From NCBI GenBank assembly GCA_949825025.1, contig OX463778.1, positions 3,362,501-3,426,500 on the forward strand: DNA of 64,000 nucleotides, given 5' to 3'. How positions within the stretch are numbered: position 1 is the stretch's first letter; every line of letters begins with the position of its first letter. The position numbers and the translations under genes were made by a program. This stretch comes from Siphlonurus alternatus (taxonomy: Eukaryota > Arthropoda > Insecta > Ephemeroptera > Siphlonuridae). Of this stretch, positions 1 to 10,933 are shown piece after piece. Under the pieces are notes generated by a model. It was not told the origin of the DNA, ran no database searches, and saw nothing but the letters and a program-made list of their open reading frames with translations.

Positions 1-161
1 TTATATTGCATGCAGCTAGTATATATTGAAGTTTGAAAGCAATCAGGTATTAATCAAGGAAAGGTTTAATTAGTTAAAAAAAATATTTAAACATAATGCT
101 AACCGATAGAGCCATATTAAAAACTTGTTGCATTGCTGTGCACTGAATTAACTTATAATAG

Positions 162-438
162 TTCAACCAGGACGTCAAGCACACGATCCCAGGCCTCGTT
201 GTCCTCTTCAAAAGCGCGTCCTCCAGCAGGGACTGAGGCAAGATCTGGAGAACAAGGTTCTCGTCACATCAGGCCTCGCTCCCATCTCGAGTCCTCAGGC
301 AGGCACAACGAGATGCGCAGTCATGCAACAGCAGTCTCGTCACGGGGTGACACATCACACAGACCACATCCCACCAAGAAAGTTGTTTTTCAAAATATCA
401 ACCAGCAGCGACATTCAGTGACAAGTAAACAAATGAAG
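162..438 (+). CDS. Gene 1, first exon in window
   Basis: The acceptor is ataatag|ttc and the donor is ATGAAG|gtatta, ending in phase 0. It encodes a Ser/Arg/His-rich stretch (residues such as STRSQASLSSS) with no known domain. The weak pyrimidine tract before 162 makes the acceptor less certain than those of later exons. Confidence 0.5.
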
Positions 439-690
439 GTATTACATTTAAAGAAATTGTTAATTATATATTTATAAAACCTTATAACATGATTTTTTTT
501 TTTTTTTTTTTTTTTGCGTGTATTGAAGTCTCCAAATATTAAAATTTTCTTACCATCATGTATGCTGGAAATTAAATTCTTAGTGCATTTAAGATGATAT
601 AATTATACACTACATACAGCTATTATTATAGTTATCTCAGTTTTAAATACTTTTAATGCTACATAAATAGAATTTGGTAAAATCTGACCA

Positions 691-721
<31 letters not shown>

Positions 722-3700
722 CAAGGATACACCCCTAAGAGCTTACAGCTCGCGGCGGGGTACTGGGTAGATAATACATCGATTGTTACAATTTTTAATG
801 TTAAAAATTACTCTGAATGCCATTATAATGTACTATTTGATAAACAAAAATGTATATCATGGGATTTTCATGAAAGGTCTAATAAAAAAAAAAAAAAAAA
901 CGTTTAAATATAAGTCAATTTATATAAATAATTATAAATACATACATATATTATTGTATACTTATAAATAAATTTAATTTAAATATAGTATGCAAAAAAA
1001 AAAAAAGGATGACAAAGTTAAAGAATAATGTGACTCTCATCACGAAATGTATGTGCAGGCTGTCTCACCAGAAATCAAAAGTTCTCTCTCGCCCAGTTCT
1101 CCTTGCTTGGCTGACACATTGGTGCCACTTCCGGCTTCCCCCAGCACCAATGACTCAAGGCCCAGCACCAGCATTATTATAGAAAGTCATGAACAGAGCC
1201 AGGTGGACACTCCAAGACTGCACACACATACCCTACAACCAATAACCATCCGGCGCTCCCTGGTGCATCAATCAGGCAAGTCACTCCATATACCTAGCGC
1301 TCTTTTGTGAAAGAAAAAAAACAAATAAATAAATAACGAAAAATAGTCTATAACTATTTTTGTTTTATAACCATAGAGTAACTGTAATACTATGTATAAC
1401 TATGCAAATGCAATTAAATACACTTTTGGTATCTCCTTTTTAAAATTAAGATGAAATTAGATTTATGACACTACATCTATTGTTTCAGGTCCACAGGTTG
1501 GCATCTCTCCCCACCCATTGCAGATAAGGTCCAGCAATGTTCTTGTGGAGCTCCAAGCTGCTGCAGAAACGGAGCCCACTTCTCCTGTGTGCTCTAATTT
1601 GACGGAGACTGCTGTCCAGACTAGTCCAGAAAGGACACTAAATTATCATCAGCAAGTTCCTATTGATCTCCCCTCCGTCCCGGCCAGCAAGGTCGTACTT
1701 GAGACGGCCACTCAAACCTCTAGCAGTCTACAATCAGTCCTACACACTGCAGTGCAGACAGAGAGCATTGGTGTGGTGTTGGCATCCAGTATAGCTGCAG
1801 ACCCACAGACGGTTTCCAAGGTGCACCAAAGTACCGAAATTTATCTCCCAGTCATCACAGTTGCAGTGCAAACTGATGAGCTCTGTAAAAAGGATGCAGC
1901 AACAGAAATCTTTCAACTGAGCCTTAGTGAGTATCAATTACAGCAACACTGGAATTAAAAGTAGGAACGTGCTATTTATTTTTCAGTTATGGTTTGCAAG
2001 TTAAATTTTTAGAAACAAAAAAATAAAAATAAAACTGTACTTGATTTGTTTTGTAAAAATCTCCAGTAAAATAAACTATAAACAGATTGGTAGAAAATAA
2101 TATCAAACTAAAAATTTGCATTCATACAGCTGCATTGAGGCGTAGATGTGCATAATTATACGTTTTTAGTACATGTTATATTGTTTTTCAGCTGATGACC
2201 AGATTACTTCTGATGACCCACTGCAGGCAGCACAAAAGAATGAATCTCAGTTTGGTCCAGATGGTGATGTCCCCACCAGCCAATCTCCTCAACTCTCTAC
2301 ATCTCCCACTACAGTTTCCATGCCTGACAAAATTTTGTCTCGTCAATCTATTGTCACTGCAGTCAATAACATAATACCTCAATCATCAGTACATAATCCT
2401 GAGGATGCTATTACTAGTACCAACACTGAACTGACTCCAGCTAATATTGCTGAGAAGCAGTTTACGAAGCCTTCAAATATCTCACCAAGAATTTTATCAC
2501 CAATAATGGAACAAAGCTCTCCATTTGAAAACTCTCCTCTTGAAGTCATGTCTCCAGTTGTTGTGGCTGATAGAGAGTTGTTGAATGTGGATCTCGTGCC
2601 GACTGCTGTGTTGTCACAACATGCAGATACGCTAGGGTCAACCAGTGACCGTGGAGAGGTTCTCCAGCATAATGGAATGTTGCCGTTGCTTAGTCTCAAC
2701 TCTAGAGATTTTTATGTAAAGGGCAGTCACATCCACCAAATCTCGGAGCAGACTGACGCAGCCGTACTCCAGCATGACCAGTCTTCTACCTTGTCCAGCT
2801 TAGCAGAGTCAGATCAAAGCTCGGCAGACATCTCAGACTCCTCTTCTCCCAGCAATGTGAGTTCATTACGTTTCTGTAATTGGATCTAAAAAAAGAAATA
2901 GTCCCTAATTTTTAAAAGACGTTAATAAGTAATATAATAAGCCTATATTATGAGCTTGGATTATTTTACAGCAAAAATAGTTATTCAGAAAGAAAAAAAT
3001 GGTTGATAATATTTCCATTGTTTTCTTGAAATGCTCTATTATAGAAATTTGTTAGCAATTAATTAAATCAATAGAGATAATTTCAATTCACACTAAATAA
3101 AACTTTGGAAATGGTAGTAAATAGTATAGGAATTAATAATTAATTACTATATTATTATATATTTTTTTTAAAATTTTGATCAAACCCTATTGGGTACTTC
3201 TATTTACTGATTACATACTACTTTGAAACCCCGAACCTTCCGAAACCTTAACTTGAGCGTTTCGCGGGCTCTTCCGGAACGGGGGCGGCCACGGCCTTGC
3301 AAATCCATCCCGGCATTTGCCTGCGGCTGAGGGAAACGTGGAAACCTCAGCCAGGATGGACGCTACAGCTTTTGTCAATGAACCGGAAGTGCAATGGTCC
3401 AAAGCCAGGGGAACCACATAGTGGAAAAGCGCAACGATTTACCCCTGGGTGGGAAACGTGGTTTTTGTTGAAAATGGTCACCCATCCAACTACTAACCAC
3501 GCGTGGCGTTGCTTGACTTCGGTGATCTGACGAGACCCGGTCAAGCGCACTGCGCCACACCTCCCCCCATTATTTTATATTATGTACATCTCATTTAGTT
3601 ACCAATCTTCCGAATATTTTATTTTATATTTTATTAGTTCCTTTTTTTATTTAGTAAATTTGTCTTACAACAGTATAGTCATTGCTAAAATAAATATTAA

Positions 3701-4040
3701 GGGTAAGATAACAGGAAACATCGATTTTAATAGTCCCATTTGATTAACATGTAAACCATATAGCAACCTCATATAATAATTCTGATTTTTTTAGAGACAG
3801 TTCTTAGCACCAAAAATATGTAAAAAAAAAAAAAAAAAAATTCAAAACAATCAGTCGATCCGAAAAATTTAAATTATTTTTTAAATTTTCAGTATATATA
3901 TGGAGATTTATATTGCTGAAATAAAAATAAAAAAAGGGCCTAAACTAATAAATTAATTTAAAAAAATCGGATCGATCGATTGTTTTGAAATTTTTTCTAC
4001 ATTTTTTTGGTGCTAGAACTGTGTCTTAAATATATATATA

Positions 4041-4074
<34 letters not shown>

Positions 4075-6988
4075 ATTATTATGAGATTATAAGGTTGCTA
4101 AGGTTTACATGTTAATCAAATGGGACTACTACAATCGATGTTTCGTGTTATCTTACCCTTATTTTACATTAACCAGATATTTGAAGACACTCATGCATTG
4201 ATTGAGCTGAGAGTGAAGTTTTTTTTAATTATGCTGCTGCAGGTAGAGGGAGCAGGGCCAGGTTCAGAAGGTGAGCTGCTGCCAGGCCATAATGATGTCA
4301 CTGTGAGTAGTGGTGATGTCATCAACGAGCCGGACGACGTCTTGGGGAGCGTCGACACACTCAGCGAGGAAAGCTCCGCCCCTGCCTCACGTGCGGTAAG
4401 CAACCTGCAATACACACGTGCTCAAGAAATTGCCTACTTTACAGGTTTCTTGATAATTTAAACTGAAATTGTGGTAATGTGAATTTTGATAATAAAAACC
4501 CTTTAAACTGAAAAACTGAAAGTCCTCGTAACAAATTAAAATCATGAAAATATTTACACGATGTTTTATTTATGCTTTTCATAAATACTGAAACAAATTA
4601 GTTAATAATAGAGTTTTTATTTATTATACATTTATAAAACTGAAACTCTTGTGCGAGTTTCTAATAGAAATTTGAGAAAGGGAAAAGTGTACCCTCCATT
4701 TTCCTAAATATTAAATTTCCCTATACTGTGACCATTTTCAGGGAAAGTGGGTTCAATCTATACTCATATGCATTACCCGACCATATTTCCTACATACCAA
4801 TATTATATATTTTATGTAAGTGACAATAATTATTCTATTGTTAACTTAATTATTAAATCAATATGATGAACAATATTTCTGCTTTGTATTTTAATATAGA
4901 GATTTTGTTAAAATTAGTTTAATATTTCCGGTAATCTTTTTATGTATTTGTACAAGTCTTGCTTTTTATGATGTAATTTTTAGTTATGTGTAGGAGGAGG
5001 TACTCTACACTATAGTTTTGTTTATTTTATTTTACACTTTTTTATCTAAATAATATATAATGAATACTAAAAAAATGAGTCCACCAACAATAAGCAAGAT
5101 CTGTGACAATGATAATTTGTTTCCAGGAGTGGAGTCGAAGCTCCTGCAGCGTTGGTGAGGCTTGCACCATTCCAGCTGCTCAGCGCCGTCGAGTTCTTTA
5201 TTTTGCCAGCAGAGGTGAGGGTGTATACTGTAGTCAATGCTCAAAGTGTGCCTTGTTGTAAAAAAAAAAAAAAAAATGTAAGGAATCATACTTACCATGA
5301 GAAAATAAAATCTCTTAAATCTTAAATGACAAAACATATTACAAGAAAAGAAAAAAAAAAGTCTGTTAATTTAAAATTATTGCAATAATTCTTATTAATT
5401 AAATAATCACTTGAATTTCTGTGTATATTACTTTTATACATTTTGGACATACCCCATTATACGAGGGTGGGTCAAAAAGTTCTCGGACTTCCATATATAG
5501 AGCACCACTACATGTAAAATTTAATTTTTATGTTAACCACCTGTATTTCACATGCTCTTATTTTAAATTTCAAGTATCCAGCTCTAGTAGTTATGCTCTT
5601 ATTTTAAATTTCAAGTATCCAGCTCTAGTAGTTTTTTTTTTTTTTTTTGGCAGTGCGATTCTTGAAGGTCCTCAAAATAGTAAGAAAATGTGCATTGGCG
5701 AAGGTCTCAAAGAGTGTTCTTTATCGGCAAATCTCATACCACCAAGCTCATCCAAATTTATTTTTTATATATTAGGGTGCCAGATCAGCGGAATAGGGTC
5801 AGTGGGGGAGCTTTTTACAACCTAATTCCTTGAATTTTTCAGTGGTCACCTTGCAGAGGTATGGGGCCTTGAATTGTCATGGTGAAAGATGATTTTCTTG
5901 TTGTTTAATTGTGGCCGTTTCTGTGAATAGCGACATCTAATCTCTAATCTCATGAGTAAATTACCATAATACTTTCCTGTTATATTGGCACCCTGTGGAA
6001 GGTAGTCAATTAGCAAAACACCTCTTTGGTCTCAGAATACCGTCGCCATGCGCGCGCATATCCTTTTCTGCTAATTTTTTCACTTTCACCTTCTTTGGGC
6101 AGGGTGGGCCTGCGTGTTTTTATTGTTTGGACTGTTCTTTGGTTTCTGGGGTCACTTAGTGAACCCGTGTATCATTTCCTGTCACTAGTTGCTGCAAAAA
6201 ATCCCTTTTGTTGCGTCGCAGGCTTGCCAAATTGAACCTATGTACCCTAGTACGCTCTCGTTTTTGCTCTTCAGACAGCAATCGCGGCAGCCATCTTGCG
6301 GACAGCTTTTTCATTGGAAGATGTTCAGTCAAAATTTTATAAATTGATCCAACTGAAAAGCTTAGAGTCTCAGCTATTTGGGAAACCTTTAATCAACGAT
6401 CATAAGCATTTTTGGTTGTGCACTTTTTTGAGGTTTTCTTCAGTGGTTGCAGTTTTGGGCCTTCCACTGCGAGGGTCATCTTCAGTGCTCAATCTACCCC
6501 CCTTAAATTAAGTTGCGCACTTCTTGCTTGTGGTATGTGATGCAGCAAATTCCCCTAATGTGATAACTAAGTCCTTATGAATCTCAGAGGTTCTCATCTC
6601 TTTCTGCACCGGGTACTTTATTACAGTGCGAACCTCAGTTTTGGGCCACTTTTCAGTGTCACTTGACATTGTCCAACAAAATCCACCACCAAAAAATAAA
6701 TAATTTCACTAGGAACTTGAAATTTAAAATGAGAGCATGTGAAATACATGTGGTTAACATAAAAATTAAATTTTACATGTAGTGGTGCTCTTTATATAGT
6801 AGTCCGAGAACTTTTTGACACGCCCTCGTATAATTAATGTTTCAGTGGCACCACAGCTGCTGGCCAATTCTGCAGGAAGTCGCAGTGAAGGAGAGCTCAG
6901 TGAGGGGCAGGTGTGGCCGTGGCCCCCTCAAGATCTTCCTTTATCTTGCAGCCAGCACTCCAAGCAAGCCAGCACTGTGCAACACTAA
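162..6988 (+). CDS. Gene 1: 3' part of a Ser/Thr-rich disordered protein (seven exons, partial)
   Basis: Exons 162-438, 1059-1275, 1489-1926, 2192-2856, 4243-4395, 5127-5214 and 6846-6988 join in frame at every junction (GGT at 1275/1489, ACT at 1926/2192, GTG at 5214/6846; the others are phase 0). They give about 660 codons ending at TAA 6986-6988. The 5' end lies before the window: exon 162 opens in phase 2 after AG with no start codon. The product is rich in Ser, Thr, Pro and Gln, with no folded domain, signal peptide or membrane segment seen. Two features stand out: four AVQT/ATQT motifs in exon 1489-1926 and two SEGEL motifs near the C-terminus (GSEGELLPG, RSEGELSEGQ). These resemble large ciliary or centrosomal scaffolds such as TALPID3 (KIAA0586), but that is a weak recollection of style, not a match. 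The gene model is solid; the function is not. Confidence 0.75.
439..1058. other. Gene 1 intron with poly-T tracts
   Basis: AT-rich intron. It holds a 24-T run at 492-515 and a SINE 3' fragment (700-770). An A-rich stretch follows at 883-900. No coding potential is seen; short open frames here are homopolymer artefacts. Confidence 0.7.
700..770 (-). repeat. 3' tail fragment of a 5S-derived SINE
   Basis: A 21-T run (700-720) is followed by about 50 bases that are the reverse complement of the 3' end of the SINE at 15421-15800 (from ctacccagtacc to gtatccttgt). This is a 5'-truncated minus-strand copy whose poly-A is read here as poly-T. It belongs to the tail type of the 15.4-kb copy, not that of the 3.2- and 8.9-kb copies. 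Confidence 0.8.
1059..1275 (+). CDS. Gene 1 exon followed by a GC-AG intron
   Basis: The acceptor is atgtgcag|gct. The downstream donor has no usable GT; the exon ends TCAG|gcaagt at 1275/1276, a strong GC-donor consensus. The single leftover G joins GT at 1489 to make Gly. Translation is Ser/Pro-rich (residues such as SSLSPSSPCLADTLVPLP). Confidence 0.75.
1489..1926 (+). CDS. Gene 1 exon with four TQT/VQT motifs
   Basis: The acceptor is ttgtttcag|gtc and the donor is CTTA|gtgagt (phase 1). The exon encodes TAVQT (1608-1622), TATQT (1704-1718), TAVQT (1746-1760) and VAVQT (1860-1874), set in a Ser/Val-rich disordered context. TQT/VQT cores are the classic binding motif for dynein light chain LC8, which prefers several motifs in tandem in disordered partners. 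LC8 binding is inferred, not shown. Confidence 0.75.
2192..2856 (+). CDS. Gene 1 largest exon in window
   Basis: The acceptor is tttttcag|ctg (phase 1, completing ACT) and the donor is AGCAAT|gtgagt (phase 0). The 665-nt exon encodes a low-complexity Ser/Thr/Pro/Gln protein with several SP and TP dipeptides (for example SPRILSPIMEQSSP), suggesting proline-directed phosphorylation. It ends in a polyserine segment (SSPSN). Confidence 0.75.
3179..3558 (-). repeat. 5S-rRNA-derived SINE (tail type 1)
   Basis: Reading the minus strand from 3558, the sequence starts gtggcgcagtgcgc. It then follows the internal promoter region of 5S rRNA: gatcaccgaagtcaagcaac (A box), ggttagtagttgg, and the C-box tggatgggtgacc. 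A non-5S body with a gtttccctcagccgc segment and a 3' end ...gggtttgat follow. The head marks it as SINE3-type, transcribed by Pol III from 5S-like internal control regions. It is nearly colinear with the + copy at 8863-9271. Confidence 0.88.
3701..4158. mobile_element. TTAA-flanked foldback MITE (family A)
   Basis: Inverted arms begin gggtaagataac at 3701 and end gttatcttaccc at 4158. TTAA precedes the left end and the right flank reads TTAT. The arms share gtcccatttgattaacatg, and the centre is AT-rich with an internal (TG/TA)n tract around 4028-4073. The copy at 10198-10636 is the same family. TTAA targets are typical of piggyBac-like transposases, but no coding sequence is present. Confidence 0.8.
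4243..4395 (+). CDS. Gene 1 exon with acidic SEGEL motif
   Basis: The acceptor is ctgctgcag|gta and the donor is GCG|gtaagc, phase 0 at both ends. It encodes an acidic stretch with GSEGELLPG followed by NEPDDVLGSVDTLSEES. The SEGEL motif recurs in the last exon. Confidence 0.75.
4396..5126. other. Gene 1 intron, no recognisable content
   Basis: AT-rich sequence between exons 4243-4395 and 5127-5214. No repeat, element or coding segment was recognised. Confidence 0.6.
5127..5214 (+). CDS. Gene 1 short exon
   Basis: The acceptor is tttccag|gag and the donor is AGAG|gtgagg (phase 1). It encodes EWSRSSCSVGEACTIPAAQ then RRRVLYFASR: a short segment with an Arg triplet, no known domain. Confidence 0.7.
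5462..6828 (-). pseudogene. Degraded mariner transposon with broken transposase
   Basis: A 1,367-bp element flanked by TA (5460-5461, 6829-6830). Terminal repeats start cgagggtgggtcaaaaag on the left and cgagggcgtgtcaaaaag on the reverse-complemented right. The minus strand from about 6670 reads a mariner transposase N-terminus: EVRTVIKYPV, IHKDLV and STEDDPRSGRPKTATTEEN, the last a hallmark of the family's helix-turn-helix and linker region. The frame is interrupted by several stops and frameshifts, so it is dead. Length fits a full mariner (~1.3 kb). It lies in the last intron of gene 1 and ends 16 bp before the acceptor. Confidence 0.85.
6846..6988 (+). CDS. Gene 1 terminal coding exon
   Basis: The acceptor is aatgtttcag|tgg. 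Phase 1 is completed as GTG. The exon encodes VAPQLLANSAGSRSEGELSE, then GQVWPWPPQ, and ends VQH-stop at 6986-6988. An alternative donor (CAG|gtgtgg around 6909-6914) could extend splicing to an exon not recognised here. No clear polyadenylation signal was assigned. Confidence 0.65.
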
Positions 6989-8862
6989 ATTGAACTACAG
7001 TGCTGTAACTTAAGCTCTTATCTGCATTGTTACTGTTTTCTTGCTTATATAATGACACTACATTACAATTAGAATTTTTTATTGTTAATTGTTTCACATT
7101 ATTATAATATGTAATATACTGTATTCTCATGATGAGTATTATTTATAGTTATAATTTCAAATGTAAAAAAATTAACAAAAACAATGGGGAATTCTCTTAC
7201 AACTCAAATTTTAATTTAACTACAATATTATGATAGGGTACATATATTATATTAACAATAAGTTTGACTTAAGTTTCAACTTTTTTAACTCAAATTTTGA
7301 GACTCTGAAGGGATTATTACAATAGGGGCAAAGTATGCAACCCGCGCGTAAATCTGAAAACTGTGACGTAGAAACTCCCTAGTTAACTCACAACAACTGC
7401 CTGATATCATAGTTTGAGCGTCAAGGAGTGGTTGGCTATAAATTTTAGTAACACAATCGAAATCAGCGGGTTTTTCTACCCTAATACCCTAGTATCAATC
7501 GTTTTGTCTCTAATATCAGTTTACTTTAAGAGTGATAATAGAAAATTTAAATTTATTGCAGGAAAATTTCGCCTGCTAGCATAGCCCTCTATGCTCTATG
7601 TGAAACTGGTGGAAGGCCAAGACCTGACCGCGCCCACTTTTCAATAGCCGTCCTACTGAGGAGCAGCAGGTTTGCGTGTAATCAAATGGGAGAGGACTTC
7701 ACTTTGGTCGCTGTTTACGACAATTGCACTGTGTGCTAGAGTTTTGAAAATGAAACTAGTTTAACTCTAATATAGTCTAATCTTGCGTAACGACCTTCTT
7801 TTTCACGCAAAACCAATATTAATACACTCTAATTAATATTTTATGAACCCGACTTTTGTTACATCTGCGCATGCGCGAAGCCGCGAAGGAAAAAGTCAGT
7901 TTACTAGCGATGACGTCATATAAACATTGAAAGCCTTTCTTCATAGCGAGTGACTTTCACTGTACTTAATTGCAATTTCTTTACTTTGTATATCAAGTAA
8001 AGTTATTTACTACATCGAAAATAATGTATGAAAGTTGATGAAAGTACTTTTTTGTATTTTCAATATTCCGTGACGTCATGATACATATCCAAAGCTTGGA
8101 AGATATAACCCAAGTTCCCGCCCTGACTTTACCGTAATATTTCTCAGGTAGTATAATATTTATCAACTAAATAAAATAATCAGCACGCGCAGGAGACTAC
8201 ATTAAAATAGTATCGCACTACAAGATATATATACCTTCAATAATATCAGGTAAATATTTTTAAAAAAATATTTCCTCCCCATTACTTTTTTGCGTGTTAT
8301 TTTTTAAATTTCAGATGGCTAATATCTTGACAGTTGACGATTGCCCCTGCTGCATGGTCTTGGCCTTCCACCAGAGGGCTATGCTGCTAGGCAGTTTCTA
8401 CGTCACGTTTTGGCGCTAAATTCAAAAGAAGAAAGATATTTAAAAAATTCCCATGTCTCTAATTTTGAAAATTGAAACTTTTTTGTTTTGGGACATTTAG
8501 TTTCAAGGCATAGAGCATCTGAAAAAATAAAATAAATGTAGGAGAATTCCCCATTCAAGTAAATTACATCACAAAATTATTTTCAAGATTTCTCACAGTT
8601 ATAAAGCTATAAAATTCATTATATAAAGATGAATGTAACAATATTCAATAACAATAGTTTCCTTTATGGAATTTTCAGCATCACACAGCTAAACTAAAAG
8701 AAAAATCTTTAATGAAAATTTACATTAAAAAATAATTTATGTATTATTATTTATATAATAAATATTTATATACATGAAATGTTGATTTTTAGTATGTAGA
8801 AATATATAATTAAGTGACCATGCAGAGAATACAGAGATTTCTCACTTAATTGTTATATTTTA
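6989..8862. other. Intergenic: 3' UTR of gene 1 and a weak inverted-repeat element
   Basis: AT-rich sequence after the gene 1 stop. A candidate non-autonomous element lies at about 7366-8398 (listed separately). Nothing else is recognised between 8400 and 8862. Confidence 0.6.
7366..8398. mobile_element. Candidate degenerate inverted-repeat element
   Basis: Two blocks recur in inverted order: tgacgtagaaact (left ~7367-7379; right ~8386-8398 reversed), and ctagcatagccctct ... ggtggaaggccaagacc (left ~7574-7626; right ~8354-8391 reversed). The arms are imperfect and no target duplication was identified. It could be an old MITE or a rearranged duplication. Confidence 0.45.
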
Positions 8863-9271
8863 TGTGGCGCAGTGCGCTTGACCGGGTCTCGTCAGATCAC
8901 CGAAGTCAAGCAACGCCGCGCGTGGTTAGTAGTTGGATGGGTGACCATTTTCAACAAAAACCACGTTTCCCACCCAGGGGTAAAACGTTGCGCTTTTCCA
9001 CTATGTGGTTCCCCTGGCTTTGGACCATTGCACTTCCGGTTCATTGACAAAAAGCTGTAGCGTCCGTCCTGGCTGAGGTTTCCACGTTTCCCTCAGCCGC
9101 AGGCAAATGCTGGGATGGATTTGCAAGGCCGTGGCTGCCCCCGTTCCAGAAGAGCCCGCGAAACGCTCAAGTTAGGGTTTCGGAAGGTTCGGGGTTTCGA
9201 AGTAGTATAATATGTAATTAGTAAATAGAAGTACCCAATAGCTAGGGTTTGATTAAAAAATAAAAAAAAAA
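8863..9271 (+). repeat. 5S-rRNA-derived SINE (tail type 1)
   Basis: A full-length plus-strand copy. It starts gtggcgcagtgcgcttgacc, followed by the 5S internal control region (gatcaccgaagtcaagcaac; ggatgggtgacc). The body with gtttccctcagccgc and the 3' end ctagggtttgat follow, then an A-rich tail to about 9271. It matches the minus-strand copy at 3179-3558 almost throughout. Confidence 0.9.
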
Positions 9272-9324
9272 TATATTGTATCAATCATGAATATGCAGAA
9301 TTTTCTCCTCATTCCTCTCATTAA

Positions 9325-9911
9325 AAGGAGGGGAACCGCTTCAGCTCTTATATTTTTAATGCTTTATAAATAATGTCAAACTTACTTGTGCACCAAAAAA
9401 AAGTCACCACCCTCCACCTTCCACCAGTTCAGCACAGGGCTATTACTCTATTGAACTGGGTAAAGTCACTCACGACCGTTACAAAAAAAATTGGATTGTT
9501 GAAATTTGTAAACAACAAGAAAATAATCCCTTTTTAACCAATAGGAAGGCGTTTCAGCAAAACGGGTTATTTTTAAGCCAATCAGAATTCAGAATTGGGC
9601 CTCCATAAGCCGGAAGGGAGTGACTATACCCGGTTCAATAGAGTAATAGCCCTGGTTCAGCAGTTGACATTCAAAAAGCGCACCAAAGAAAATTGGGGCT
9701 TTTATGACGTCAAGCGCCATGATTGGTCAAATGCAACCAATCGTTGATCTTGACGTCATAAGCCCCAATTTTCTTTGGCGCGCTTTTTGAATTTCAACTG
9801 CTGAACTGGTGGAAGGCGGAGGGTGGTGACTTTTTTTTTGGTGCACAATAAGTAAGTTTGACATTATTTATAAAACATTAAAAATATAAAAGCTGAAGCG
9901 GTTCCCCTCCT
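9325..9911. mobile_element. TTAA-flanked long-hairpin MITE, interrupted by a hAT MITE
   Basis: TTAA at 9321-9324 and 9912-9915 flanks a long near-palindrome. The arms run from aggaggggaaccgcttcagc through gtgcaccaaaaaaaagtcac to gttcagcagttgac. The inner hairpin continues aagcgc...ccaaagaaaattggggctt around 9676-9790. The left arm is split at 9435-9654 by a hAT MITE; removing it and one gttcagca restores a continuous hairpin. Confidence 0.82.
9435..9654. mobile_element. hAT-type MITE with 8-bp target duplication
   Basis: A 220-bp element beginning cagggctattactctattga and ending in its inverted copy. It is flanked by perfect 8-bp direct repeats gttcagca (9427-9434 and 9655-9662). CAGGG termini and an 8-bp duplication are diagnostic of hAT elements. 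No transposase is present. Confidence 0.9.
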
Positions 9912-10197
9912 TTAACAAACTAAAGTTAATTTATTAGGTCTGCATGTGTCGATCCTTGCATGATGGATTGATGGGAGCATGAGATATACACAATAGCTTT
10001 GATAGATATAATTTAATATGCCATGTTGCCTGATTTTTTTTTTTTTTTTTTTACATTGGCCATATGGAAGCAGTTCCCCCCGAATTTTTTTTCTGGATCT
10101 GTGCCTATAATATATATTATAGTTATTACGTGACTATTAATTATTAAATTATAAGACTATTTTTTAATGAAAAATCGTCTAAGCGATATTTATTTAA

Positions 10198-10275
10198 GGG
10201 TAAGATAGCACGAAACATCGATTGTTGTAGTCCCATTTCATTAACATGTAAACCTTAGCAACCTCATAATAATTC

Positions 10276-10318
<43 letters not shown>

Positions 10319-10636
10319 ACAGTCCTTATAGCACCAAAAAAAATGTGGAAAAATTTCAAAACAATCGGACGATCCAAGTTTTTTATATTAATTTTTTAAA
10401 TTTTCAGTATAATATGACTTTCCCATGGAGACCTAAACTAAAAAATAATTTTAAAAAAATTTGAATCATCCGATTGTTTTCAAAATTATTTTTTATATTT
10501 TTTTGGTGCCAATTAAAGACCGTATCTAAAAAAAAAAAAAAAAAAAACAGAATTATTATGAGGTTGCTATAATATGTTACTCAAATGGGACTACAACATG
10601 CAATCAATGTTTCGTGTTATCTTATATATATTAACC
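10198..10636. mobile_element. TTAA-flanked foldback MITE (family A)
   Basis: TTAA at 10194-10197 and 10637-10640. The left end reads gggtaagatagcacgaaaca and the right arm is its imperfect inverse. It shares atttcaaaacaatcgga and caatcaatgtttcgtgttatc with the copy at 3701-4158. The two arms are separated by 30+ nt homopolymer T and A tracts. Confidence 0.8.
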
Positions 10637-10933
10637 TTAATTTATGAAAGAAAAGGACAGACAATTAAGACCCATAAAAACACAAAGTATCGAAAGGTGA
10701 TCAATGCTATATTCCAATTAGAATTTAAAACAAGTTTTCAGTTTAGCATATAATTATATGATATTGACTGCAAAGAATAAAATGTGAATTTTTTTTTTAC
10801 GTATTGCAGATACATAGTCGGAATCACAATACAAAAATTATACGTTTTGTTTTTAGTGAAAATATTTATATTATGTGCTCATGAATATAAATATATATAA
10901 AACTGTCATCCGATATCGATATAAAAAGACATT

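Larger units (their letters stand above)
2857..4242. other. Gene 1 intron with SINE and TTAA foldback insertions
   Basis: This 1.4-kb intron is mostly mobile DNA: a minus-strand 5S-derived SINE (3179-3558) and a TTAA-type foldback (3701-4158). The rest is AT-rich with nothing recognisable. Confidence 0.75.

Noticed and set aside
133..161. ATG at about 139 as the true start of gene 1
   Set aside because: The stretch before 162 looks intronic (AT-rich, ending in AG), and the remaining exons are clearly the 3' part of a longer protein.
5421..6511. Three plus-strand open frames over the mariner
   Set aside because: They are antisense to the degraded mariner transposase.
8863..8990. A genuine 5S rRNA gene
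   Set aside because: Only the internal control region matches; the sequence continues into a SINE body and tail, and three dispersed copies exist.
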